A stretch of DNA of 64,000 nt from Cinclus cinclus. Lineage: Eukaryota; Chordata; Aves; Passeriformes; Cinclidae. Under the pieces are notes generated by a model. It did not search any database. It was not told where the DNA came from and was given only the letters and a program-made list of their open reading frames with translations. The DNA lies in assembly GCF_963662255.1 (NCBI RefSeq), contig NC_085046.1:97667324-97731323 (forward strand), read 5' to 3'. This document shows positions 10,706 through 21,954 of the stretch, one piece after another. Numbering within the stretch: position 1 is the stretch's first letter; every line of letters begins with the position of its first letter. A program made the translations under genes and the position numbers.

Positions 10706-13700
10706 AAGAAAGAGGACAGGAGAAGGGGAGAGGAACACTACTTTCATATTACATCACTACAAACCTTGTTCCAGCTTTAAATTTTCTTGACCTTAACAAA
10801 CTCCCACAAGCAGGTTATTAATGAAATATAAACTGAACTAAGTAAATATTTTGCAATTAGTGATTTTGCTATAGCTTCAAATAGATTTTGTTGTTGTTGT
10901 TTTCCTTTTTCTCAGAATGTAAAGAAGCCTGATAAGATACAAGGAAACCTATATTTCTCTTTATTATTATAAGACAATTTTTAGATTCATATATTTTAGA
11001 AATTTATATATATACAATTATCTATTAAGATGTCACACTTAATAAGTCAGCATGATCTATACGTTAGTTTTAATTCTTCAGTGAGTGTCAAAACAAACAA
11101 AAAAAAGAGGACAGAAAGTACCACTGTTTATACAAAAAAGGAGATAATTTACATTCTTTTAATAATTGTTTTGAAGTTGTCTAAAGTAAAAAGCAGATAC
11201 ACATCATGGTGTCTTTCTAAAGAAGTCTGTGTGATATTCCTGAAAAATTATGAGATTATTTCTTCCTATCACAGAATCACTGTGATCAAGAAGATTAAAG
11301 GAAATAGATGATTAAAAGATATATACATACATATAGTTCAATGTTGATCTTGAAAAATTGTGACCTGCCAGCAAGCTAGAGTTTCATATTCATAATAACA
11401 CCATTAAAGGCAAACATGCCTTTCAAATAGGTTTGGGAAACAACAGACTTAATCTATGGTACATGAAGGAGGCAAACCTCAGGTGTTAAATATTTGCTCT
11501 TCAATTGATTGCTAAGAACTATTCTTTGTGTATACCTAGTGATTAATAACTTGAACTTCCCAGTTTCACTCACTGTAAGTTAATCTTCCCAGTATTTCAT
11601 AAAGTCATAAGTATAGATCAAAATCATCACCTTTGAGTGAATGTCAAAACTTAGAGCATGTACTCCGTACAGTTACAATGAGTTTTCATTTTAAAATTAC
11701 AATGATACCTATTAGGCAAAAAGCCAAAACAAAACCCAAAAAATCTTTCAGTAAGTAAGAGATATGAAAAGCACTTCTGCTCTGAAAAATACAATCAATG
11801 TAATAAATCTAGAAAGAGTTATAGGGATCAAAGAAAATATTTGATTTCTTAATATGCCTTTTTAGGGAAGCATGATCTGAGACCAGCTCTACAATGCAGT
11901 CAATGCATTACTTAAGAAGTGAGGAGAGTGAAAGAAGGGGTGATAAGTTTACAGCAACAATAAACCTGCAAATAAAAGAGGGGATGGTGTCTGCTGTTTG
12001 TGGTTTCATTATGATATCATTGAGGCATTCAGAGAAACACTAAGTCAGTCACAAATTTGCCGAATAGGTCATGTCTGCTTGTTTACATACATCATAGGAA
12101 CATCCGTCCCACCTGGTTTATAGTCTTCTGTGAGAATATCCTAGACTTGTGGTTTAGATAAAATTATATGCTAAATTATTTTGTCAACAAGGTAAGGCTA
12201 TGAAAACAGATGCTGTGGTCTATGAACTAATATACTTCTATAATACCTCTGCTTAATTACAAGGCTGTAGAATGAAAAGGAAGAGAAAATGGTGGTGTAA
12301 TGTAAGGTTGAATCACACTTATAAAGGCAATAAATGGAAATATGCAATAGCTGACTGTGATGTATTTATTCCTACAGTTATCCTCCTTGTGTATTAAAAA
12401 ATCCAAAAGGGTTTAATGACAATGCCCTATGATTCTGAATGAGGGTTAGTCTTGTATTCCTTCTGAATTTGACCAAATCAAACGCATAGTTAACATTACA
12501 GAACATTCAATGTTAAAGGCAAAAAAATTGCTTCATTGTGTCAGTGTGCTATATTTATTGACATTTCAGGAATTTACATCTCCAACACAAGACCTGAAGA
12601 TGACCTAAAAGAAAATTAGACTACTAAGAAAATTAGAATTGAACTCTAAAAGCACCTGAAAACTTGAAAACACCTTGGTTTTACAAATCTGAGATGTTTT
12701 TTCCTCTGAGGCGCATGGTATTCAGCATAGAAGATAATTTCTGAATCTATCATTATGATCACCTGTGCCCTGTATACTTTCTTCTCTTTGATTCCACACA
12801 GAGTTTCTGGAATCCATGGAAACTTCCAAGCAATGGTAACTTTTGGAGATGAGTTATTCATTTTACCCTCTATAATTCTGGCTGAAATTGATCTGTATTC
12901 AGAAGGAGTGTAGACTTCCAGCAGTAGAAATACAATCTCATCATTACTTGATTTTCATTTGCCATGGAATGGAGTTATTCTCTTCTCAGCTACAAATCAT
13001 TGCATGACATTTTTGTCCTGGAAAAGAGTTAAGAGGGAAACTTTTCCAAACCATTCATCATAATGCGACTTCCTCTATTGTAAGAACATAATCCTGTGGG
13101 AATCATTGACTGTTTTCAAAATTGTCATTTTGAGATTAGATTGTGGGTATTTTTAAGGATGAGATAAGGATTTCCATGCTGCTGAACCCACAATACAAAA
13201 TTATGCTTCTGTATTTGATTGTGCTTCTTATATATGTATACAGATATTTTAAAAATGTTTGAATTGCAGGCACTTAGGAATTATGATTCAGTGCCATCTG
13301 AGTCAGGGCCTACTGTATTACCGAGGATTTCTGGAATATGATCAAATGCTTAAAGGGTCTCATATTGGTGGATTCTTTTTCAAGTTTAGCTACACACTAT
13401 TTTGTTTTCCTGCTTGGAAATATCGTATAAATATCACACTCTATAATTTTTTTGTGCCTTGCTGGTAAAGTGACCAACAATTAGCCTTAGCTTATTGTTA
13501 CATAGCAAACTTTATTTTGCTACTTTATTTTTCTGTTTTTCTGCAGTTCTTCCTCATGTTAGAGTGTATCTTTACAACATTTAGTTAATTATAAGATTTA
13601 ATAAGGTAGAACTGGTAGCTGTAATTATTTGATTACAAATAATTTCAGAATAAAAATAGGTGCTTGGACACTCATTAATTTGTACCTTGTGAAAAAGCAA

Positions 13701-13945
13701 AGAAAGCCAGAGCATGGGATAAAATGAAAGGAACAATGGGTTTTAAGGAACACAACCTTTGTGTGTTGGAACCCTTCAAAATATGAATGGCTTGCATATC
13801 AGGTCAGTATCATGGGAAAAGCAGGATAAATGGGAACCCCTTAGGGGATTTGGATATTGGTGCTTGAGAACTAAGATTTGAGTTTTCACCCAAAGTGATT
13901 ATTTTACACACTCACTCAGTCTCACACTCCTCTCTTTCCCAACAG
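10706..13945. other. unique AT-rich non-coding DNA
   Basis: No gene is recognised. A 93-codon frame at 11030-11311 is Lys/Ile rich and lacks motifs. 12122-12190 has splice-like ends (GTTTATAG and CAACAAG|GTAAGG) but stops in all three frames. The rest is plain AT-rich DNA. Confidence 0.5.
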
Positions 13946-14108
13946 CATGCAACATGAAATCAACGGTGTTTGACATTTTCTGTCCCTTGAGTAGCACTGT
14001 TATACATTTTTGTAGACTTTAGAGTCTACACACCTTGAATTTTTCTTCCCATATGACTATACTGGCAATGTCAGACTGATTTTGAGATGAGATCACACTA
14101 ACTCAAAG
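13946..14108 (+). other. exon-like segment, non-coding (candidate lncRNA or UTR exon)
   Basis: The left edge is a strong acceptor-like sequence, a pyrimidine tract ending CTCTCTTTCCCAACAG. The right edge is CTCAAAG|GTAAGTC, very close to the vertebrate donor consensus. The 163 bases between have stops in all three plus frames, so any exon here would be non-coding or contain a coding end. No partner exon was identified. Pairs of this quality also arise by chance in 64 kb, so this is only a candidate. Confidence 0.25.
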
Positions 14109-17100
14109 GTAAGTCTTTCCAGTCCCTTTAGTAGGATTACGTTCTTATCTGTTTGCATTTAAAAATAGTGACCTATTTTTTCCTCTGAAATTACTAAATA
14201 TTAAAAGACTTAGTTTTTCTTCTGAATTTGGAGCAGTTTTCTACTGAGAACAGTGTTTTATGATATCTTCAATTTCTTCACAGAATAGACCACTTAAGGA
14301 ATGTCGCAATAATTGACCTTTTACTTCCATACAGACCAAATGAAAATCTAAGGATCTCCACACTTGTATCAACTTAGAAGTGGGAAATAATTTTAAAGCA
14401 ACCAAACAATATGTTTTTTTCATACTGATGTCTTATTTTGGTTGACTGGAAATTCAACAGTGATATTGTGTGAAGATAGTGTATATAATGATATACTGCC
14501 TAAATAACAATTGATTGCTGAAATTCCACAGTGGATCATATACCACTTAGTTCTATACTCTTTTCCAAGAACAACTTATAATGTACTAGGCATTACAAGA
14601 CCCCATACAGGTACTTGTTTACTTTCTAGAATTATTTCTATAATTAACTTCTAAAAATATTTATTTTCTTTGTTCCTTAAGCTATAAAATATTACATATC
14701 TTACAATAATTTTCTCTAATAAAATAGTATTTGTCCTTGTCTTCATGTCTTCATTTATTTCAGTGAGAAAACTTTCAGCTTTTCTGCTGGAGGCTTTCAA
14801 TGTCAATCGCAAAGTAAGCTAGTAGAAAATTCATAGATTTGGTGAAGTTCAGTTTACAGAAAAATGATGTAAAAAATACAGACAAATGCAAAATAAAACA
14901 ATGAGGAACATAAACAATTTTAATAGCTTCTAATACTTCAGGCATGATGAACTTCAAAACTGTTGAGATTAAGGCCCTTCTTTTGTGAAGAAAAATATAT
15001 AGAAATGGAAGACAGTGAACCTGGGAAATTTACCCACGTAAATTTACCCAAGAAATATTTTGGTACAGCTGCAACTTGAATTACCATAAGTTTACATGCA
15101 ACTGAAAACAAGATTAAAAATAATTACAAAAAAAAATTAGAGCACAATTCTGAAAACTTTATGTGAGACCAATAACTTAAAGTTTACACTCCAAATATTC
15201 TTGATGCTATGCCTTTTTATTGCAGACCAGCACGTTTAATACTCGTACAATCCCATGACTCTCCAATATATATATGAGAAGCAAAAGGTGTGATAATATG
15301 AAACTGACACTGCTTAGGAATTGCTTTGCCACATAGATAGTAAAGGCTTTATTTTAACAGATGTAGCAGTTTATTGTCTGTATCCCAACACAATTCAGAA
15401 TCTGCTACCCTACCTTGACTCTAATGTGACTTAACTTGTTCTTTAACTTAAGAGTTTAAATTGTATAGTGTAGATTAATGGTTGTGGTAGTATTGAAATA
15501 TTCTTAAATATGTTTATCCAACAAAACTTTCTAATTCTGTTATTCTGAAATATAACATCAATAGCATCCCAAGGGTTTTGGTATTTTTCTTCCAGCTGCC
15601 TCTATTTTTTTTTTATCTCACAAAAAACTAGGACTGTAAACTAGACTAATGTTGTCCTTACTTTCTCGTGCATGAGATATAGAAAGTTTTATTCTGTTGC
15701 AAAGAATGGAACGGGGCTGGAGGTCTGAACATAAACTGCAGCTGTTTTAATATGCTGTAGGGCAGAGAGACAGAGAAGAAAAAGAAACAAGCTTTCTACC
15801 TTCCTGACCTCTCCGCACATACCTAAAAATATGTAAGTGACAATTTTAGATAGAATCAACTTCCCCATCACTTAAAGGTGCCTCACATCATAATGCATCT
15901 CCAAACCTTTCTCAGTCAGAATGCTGACTTTAGAAACTGACCTATGACCTCTATCTATATTTTTATGCTCTTGTGGAAGTCAGCCTATTCTAACCTGAAA
16001 CATATCTTAACTTCTGTGAAACCACATCCAGATTTATATAGAAAATAAGTTTCCAGTATAATGTTTCTGGCTGATTTTCTCCTAAATTCATTGAGTAGAT
16101 GGATTTCTTTTTGTAAATTTCTAAGTAAGAATCCATACTAAATGAGTAAAGGAAAAATTTGGGCAGACATTAGCACTAAGAAAAGCAGTACCTTAAAGAT
16201 ATAAGGATATAAGGAAAAGGGAAACAACTCTTTGATCACAAGAAAGTCAATATAAAAAAAAAATCCACTATTAGTATGGAAGTTTCTAAATAAGTATTTG
16301 CTAAACAAAGGAGTTGGTATGTACATATAAAGATTTCAATTACTAGTTCCAAAAGACAGGTAACAAACTTTTCACAGGAATGTTCCACAGACATTTCTAT
16401 GAACATAAGGACCATTGAAAAATGTTTTGTAATTGCTGCCATTTTCTGGTAGCCTTCAAAACTTTGTCATATATATTGTTACTCAGCTACTTTTGTTATG
16501 AAATCTTAATGTGTAACACTATATAGAAATTAGCATTTCTATACACTGTATAACCTACTTAGAAATAACTTTTATCTTCCACAAATTTGCTACTTTTCTT
16601 CCAAGACTGAATAATATTTCTTATAGTTGATTATGATTAGCCCAATTTTGTGTAATTACTATATATTTGATACAAAAAGGAAATAGACATTTCAGGAGAA
16701 TTTGAGTTCCTTACAAATCCCACAAGCAATATATCTAAATTGTGCAAACCACCTGGGAAGACATAGCAAAATATTTCCTATTCACAGCAAAGACAGAAAA
16801 TTTCAGGATTTGAATCTGACTTTCATATGGTAAATACACCAGCAACTTTTCAACAGCATTAACAGTCCCTGAGTGCTCTGCACTAGATAACAATGCGTAT
16901 TGCAATCTTCTTGGATATATCTGTCATAACTCTCAGTATTTCTATCTGCATTGCACCTGTAAATTGACTTATTACCCTGTCTCAGTGAGTCTAATCTTTG
17001 TGCCTGATACCATGTAATCTGTGCCACTCCAGACACAAATACCAGATGTTACAATTCCAAAAATCCAATAGTTGTAGTTCGAGGAGGAAATAAAATGTTA

Positions 17101-17537
17101 CAGCCTTTACCTTGGTCCATATCTTGCTCCCACACCACCTCTATGCTGCTGACTACTTATTAATGTCATGATAGAAAAAAGTATGCAAATGAAAATATCT
17201 ATACATTCAATTTGTGTCACTCCTAGTTCCAACCATGGCTCACCCACAGGTTTCCACACAGGATCCTCTGAGCAAGGAACCTTACATCTTCCATACTACA
17301 TATACTATCTCTGCCTGGAGGTACCTCATCAACAGCAGCAAAGTGTCTGGAGAAAAGGAGGTGCTCTCTGGTGGCATTACTGGAATTCTACAGTACTGGA
17401 GTTGGGCAGGAATAAACTCTGTTCAACCAAATGAAAATTACATTCTGGTCACTAGATGAGGGCAGAGGCTTCATCTTCGTCTATCTATTAACTTCTCACC
17501 AAAACAGTAAGAAAAATTACAGATCAGCAGCAGTTGT
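14109..17537. other. unique AT-rich non-coding DNA
   Basis: No gene or repeat family is recognised. Overlapping plus-strand frames at 17168-17459 (up to 88 codons, in two registers) lie in a locally less AT-rich patch, but neither shows a known domain. Confidence 0.5.
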
Positions 17538-17591
17538 CTGTATGTATGTATCTGTCTACATATATATGTATGTATGTATGCATGTATCTAC

Positions 17592-17631
<40 letters not shown>

Positions 17632-17632
17632 A
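17538..17632. repeat. compound microsatellite (TATG)n / (TATC)n
   Basis: TATG units, with interruptions, occupy roughly 17538-17587. About nine perfect TATC units run from 17594 to about 17630. Confidence 0.92.
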
Positions 17633-19689
17633 TTTTACCCTGGAATAGCCTAACGATGCAAATACCCTCAGTCAGGCAAAAAGAAGTTTTCGCTAGTCTT
17701 TCAGCTTCATCTGGCCTTGTAGTCAGGCCCATAAGTGAGTTCTTAATGAATTAATTAATACACGTCATAAATAAAATAGTATCTATTTCATACCATGATC
17801 AAAATCTATTCAATATTTCATATAGTTCCTCTTTAATTTACTGTGGTCCAGATTCTGCCAATCTAATTCAAATTGATGGTTTTCAAAGACTGACCCTATT
17901 TCTACTTTATTTTGAAAATAATTGTAGCTAAAATTTATTCTGTAATAGAATCATTGCTTGTATTAATTCTATAGCTTGTAATTTCTTAATATGCATTTTA
18001 TTTTCTTGCTTTTCTTTTTGAAGTAAATATACAAATCGTGATCCTTCTATTTTTTATTTTGCTCTCAAAAAATTATACTGCTAAAATAGAAAGCATACAT
18101 AACTGTGCAGTCTTAGAAACTTAATTACTGCTTCTTTGAAAACTTCCCAAGTGATCAGTCATATTTGTGATACAGCACAAATTCTGATTTCTATGATATC
18201 CAAACACCTTAACACCCATTGTGACATCAAATGTAATATTTTTCTCTACAGCCACAAGTATGTGTGTTATATTACTGGCCTTCAGAGATGACCATATACC
18301 TCTTCTGAAGTCCTTCTTAAATTTGAAAGCTTTCAGATGCAAAAAAAAAAAAAAAAGGTATTTATTGTTAGAATTACTATGATATATTTATTCTATTATT
18401 AGTAGGGTGTCAAAGTTTTTTAAATTAAGTCAATATATGTACAAGAAGATCCACTGAACTGATTTAAGCAGGAATATACAGAAAACAATCAAGTTAAGGG
18501 AGATCACAGTCAAAACATGAGTGTACAATCCTATAAAATTATGCAGTGGCATATTATAAAAGAGAGCAGAATACACGTCAATCTTTTAAACTGCAAGTGG
18601 CTTACATCATGAAAATGAAAACTCAACAGTTTAAAATTGTAAAAATTGAGTCCAGTTGTTACCAATTTGTTAAAACAGTGTGTTAGACAACAACTGAACG
18701 AAATGGACTTTCTTGAAAAAATGCTTTTGCCAAAACCATTGCAAATGGATTTGTTCAGAAAACACAAGCCATTATTAGCATGGGTGAGGATAACTTGGAG
18801 GTGAATGACCACTAACACTGATATTGATCTTAGTTGAAAGCATTTTCATGATACTCTGAAGCTTCACTAACTGACAGAGAGGCTTTCAAAAGTCAAATAT
18901 AAGTACTGTGTCTAACTGCCGCATGCAAAGAGTAAGAGAAACAATCTTCAAAGGTTTTAGAGAATTTTTGAGAATATTGCCTATTTCTAACCAAAAATCA
19001 GTGCAATGCACCTAAGAATTAAGCTATTTATATAAACTTGAAACTAGTATGCCTAATAATCAAAGAAATCCCTTTAATGAATGTATCACCTGTAATGGGA
19101 ACCAAGACATTACTTATGGTACTCTCATGAAAGGAAAGGACTGTCATGAAAGAAAAGCCTTTTTCTATTCCAATCAGTTACCAGCTGTTTTGTGCCCTAA
19201 AGCTTGATGTTTTATTCCTATTATTTTAATTTCTTTGTGTGGAAAAAAATACCTGTCCATCTATATTTATGCTGCCCATTTTGGCTGAAATTTTCCCAAG
19301 AGCCTAAGGGAGTTTAATTCTATCAGATATGGGTGTCTAAAGCTTTTAAATCCCATTGGAAATCCCATTTTGAAATGTCTAATCTTCTAGTTCCATAGAA
19401 CACTTTACTGACTGGCATCCTTTGGCAAGAATTTTTTATAGTTTCCTTTCTTCATCATCTTTCTCAAAATATTATAACTTCTATGTATGTGTACTATATG
19501 CGTATATTAAAATCTAGGGAAAGAGGAAGAAACATTTTCATGGCAAACAAAAGAAAAATAGAAGAAATTTGGTACCAGATATTTGTGTCTGATGGACAGC
19601 GTTTCCCTTATTAAATCAAGAAAAATAAAAGCTAAGAAAATACTTTAAAGGCAAAATTATCTATGTTTTGCTCCCTCTTACTAAGTTTA
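17633..19689. other. unique AT-rich DNA with a possible ancient repeat scrap
   Basis: No gene is recognised. Around 17848-17862 the words GTCCAGATTCTGCCA resemble a terminal motif common in old amniote interspersed repeats. The match is too short to classify. An A16 run lies at 18341-18356. Minus frames at 18121-18342 and 18531-18818 lack motifs. Confidence 0.45.
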
Positions 19690-19691
19690 GT

Positions 19692-19731
19692 CATGCAAAG
19701 TTGCCATGGCAACCTCTTTACTTTTTGCATG
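19692..19731. promoter_or_regulatory. palindromic RFX X-box flanked by inverted octamer-like 8-mers
   Basis: GTTGCCATGGCAAC at 19700-19713 is a perfect 14-base palindrome. It equals the symmetrical X-box bound by RFX-family winged-helix factors. It is immediately preceded by CATGCAAA (19692-19699), and the exact inverse, TTTGCATG, follows at 19724-19731. Those 8-mers resemble POU/octamer half-sites. Motif identity is established knowledge; binding and function here are inference. No promoter elements or start site are visible, so an enhancer is more likely than a promoter. Confidence 0.45.
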
Positions 19732-20015
19732 AAGTGTGATAGATTTGGTTGTAATAGAGAGTAGATGACAACAGCCAAAGCTATTGTCAGGGATTCAGGG
19801 GAGGTAGTCTCATTTAGAAAGAGTTGCTGCATATACCGCATATACGTACGTATTCCTCCTGACAAGAACTGATGACAGGAACAACCCGTCCTTTGACTGA
19901 CAAACTGGAACAGAGCACTGTTTCCCAGCCTTAGAGCTGATATGACAGCTTGCCTTTTTAATAAGAGCATAAAGAACATGCACAATTTAAGAGGTTTCAC
20001 ATGGATACGTATATC
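19732..20015. other. CpG-bearing, possibly constrained non-coding stretch
   Basis: This follows the X-box and keeps several CpGs in otherwise CpG-poor DNA, including the palindrome TACGTACGTA (19843-19852) and a TACGTATATCCGTATA-like motif near 20007-20022. A 122-codon minus-strand frame (19632-20000) crosses the whole stretch. Its product has no recognisable domain and does not look like a known protein. I treat it as a shadow over regulatory-looking DNA rather than a gene. Confidence 0.3.
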
Positions 20016-21636
20016 CGTATACAGGCATAAAGACTTTCCAAATCAGGAGCACACTGGCACTTTTCAAATTGGCATTTCAAATTAGCTTCTATTTTGACCT
20101 TGTTCATTCTTATTAGTTGGGTATTAGACAAGAATCCCATGCTACCTTGACAAGGGCTTTTGTTTCTATTATACTGTTATTCAATCCTATACAAGTGATG
20201 GATGAGAACAGGACATGTCTGAATAAGCAGAGGGAATCACCCTAATGAATTATCTTCTGCATTGCAATACACCATGGGTGAAATGACGTATCCATCCTGT
20301 ATCAACTGATGTGACCGCTTCATCTCAACTACTTTTCATAGGTACCATCACTCAGAAAGGCTGGTGTTTACAGCTCTCACAGGAGGAATATTTATCTGAC
20401 AAACTGTGTTAGAGGTATGAAATCTAATGGCAACAAAGCAGAGCCATAAGAGTGTGCACATCAGTAAAATACAGCCCTGGGATCCTATTAAGATTCCAAC
20501 TTTGCTCTCAAATTTATTTCTTTCTGTTGTACATTTCCTTAGGTCAAGTCAGCTCTCTGCACCATCTAATTAACAATCAGAGCCTATTATTTTTAGTCAG
20601 ATAATCTAATTGGACTAATTCTTAATCTCTGAAAGATTTTCTGGTCACCTTAATACTCAGGCTATTGTTACATATTATAAGTATAGGACTGTATAGAAGC
20701 TTGTGAGGATTTTATTGGGTTTTGTTTGTTTTGTCTTCTCTTTAAAATCATGTTTGTTTACATTTAAATTATTCTGCAAACATATTTTGTTTCTTGTGAT
20801 CTAAGTCTAGCTTTCCCTGTGTGTTTGCAGTCTGTTTTTCAATATGCTGTCCCTGTTTGCAGATTTCCATCTTTGTTGACAATTAACTTTGTTGTCAAAA
20901 AAAGAGAAAGTTCTTTTGAAGTAAATTATTTACAAATCTCAGTTAAACCCAAATCATTCATGGCTTGTCAACAGAGTATGTGGTTCAGAAGAAGAAAATT
21001 ATTTGAAAATTATTCTGAAAAAAAAAATTAAAATGGGACACAAATGGGTTTTAAATAGAAGGCAACAGTGGTTTTAGAAATTATTTGTATATTTAATGAA
21101 CAGTTGGAAATAATAAGAAAAAATGGCATTTTGCCCTAGATTATGTATGTGTATAGCCATTTTATTATAATTTATAATTTAGATCTCACCAGAGTTTTGT
21201 GAAACATCTCTGAGGAAAGCTGTCACCGGGCAACACTTGGCACCCCAGCCGAAAACAGACAAGGAAGTTGTTTGTTAAATCCACAGCTGATATAAAATGG
21301 CATGGGTCCATTGACTTCGATGAGACTCCACCCTTCAGTTTGACTAAACTTACAGTGTACTTGAGAAGAGTCAATCATCTCTGGATAAGAAGGAATACAG
21401 TATTCAGTTCCTGTGCATGGTCACCATGTTCTTATTTGGAACAGTTTGAGTGACAGCATAAAGCAGGAATGGAGTCAATAAATCCTTACAGGTAATGTTT
21501 TAAAATTATTCTAAGGACAAGGAGATTTGATGTAGGTTTTATTAAAGATCCTGAAAATATTCTATACTAGGAAATCCACACTCTCTAATAAAAGATAATA
21601 AGAAGATTATTAAAAAAATTTAAAACATTTTCTTAG
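20016..21636. other. unique DNA, some of it conserved-looking
   Basis: No gene is recognised. 20100-20660 is less A/T-monotonous, with TGACGTA at 20284-20290 and several ATTA-type homeodomain words. 21306-21328 (GGTCCATTGACTTCGATGAG and following) resembles a motif seen in old amniote repeats. Neither can be confirmed without alignment. Confidence 0.35.
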
Positions 21637-21797
21637 GAATTCTGTAGAATTGCTGTTCATGGGAGACATGCCTTAAGGATGCTGTGGACATTAACATTGT
21701 CCAGGGATGCCATTTATCCAGCTAGCCTTAATTACAGTCAGAAGCATTCCACTTTTCATCTCCTACCAATGGGGAAAAGAATTCGCGGCACCAGGGA
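21637..21797 (+). other. open exon-like segment A (candidate coding exon)
   Basis: An acceptor-like ACATTTTCTTAG precedes 21637 and GGGA|GTAAGTT follows 21797. The 161 bases between are open from the first base (53 codons plus two bases). The frame reads EFCRIAVHGRH at its start and KRIRGTR near its end, and the reading would hit TAA at the donor if unspliced. I recognise no family. It is paired with 21922-21954 across a 124-base gap, and the phase matches (two bases plus one). One open frame of this size is not rare by chance. The combination of two acceptors, two donors and matching phase is what makes it worth listing. Confidence 0.25.
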
Positions 21798-21921
21798 GTA
21801 AGTTTTATTTGTTCTTCTTTTCTTCATTATGCAGTACTTTCTTTTTATTATGTTTTATTCAGTGAAAAAAAAAATATTGCATCTCACATATTTGTTATTT
21901 CACTTTTTTTGTTGCTTCTAG

Positions 21922-21954
21922 GCCAGTGTCTCAACACTGTGAAAAACTGTGTGG
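21922..21954 (+). other. open exon-like segment B (candidate microexon)
   Basis: A pyrimidine tract ending TTTTGTTGCTTCTAG lies just before, and GTGTGG|GTAAGT follows. The 33 bases keep the frame of segment A: the split codon becomes Glu and the segment then reads PVSQHCEKLCG. Because 33 is a multiple of three, the exon would be phase-neutral. A second frame is also open (QCLNTVKNCV). No matching protein is recognised. Confidence 0.25.

Noticed and set aside
10559..10747. Leu/Pro-rich minus-strand frame
   Set aside because: It is a direct translation of the AAGGG/AAGGC array, with no independent coding evidence.
12122..12190. Exon-like segment with GTTTATAG acceptor and CAACAAG|GTAAGG donor
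   Set aside because: All three frames contain stops and the acceptor tract is weak. Random acceptor-donor pairs of this quality are expected in a 64 kb AT-rich window.
8408..17632. Microsatellites as possible CRISPR-like or satellite arrays
   Set aside because: They are simple 2-6 base repeats without spacers. Nothing resembling repeat-spacer structure occurs in the window.
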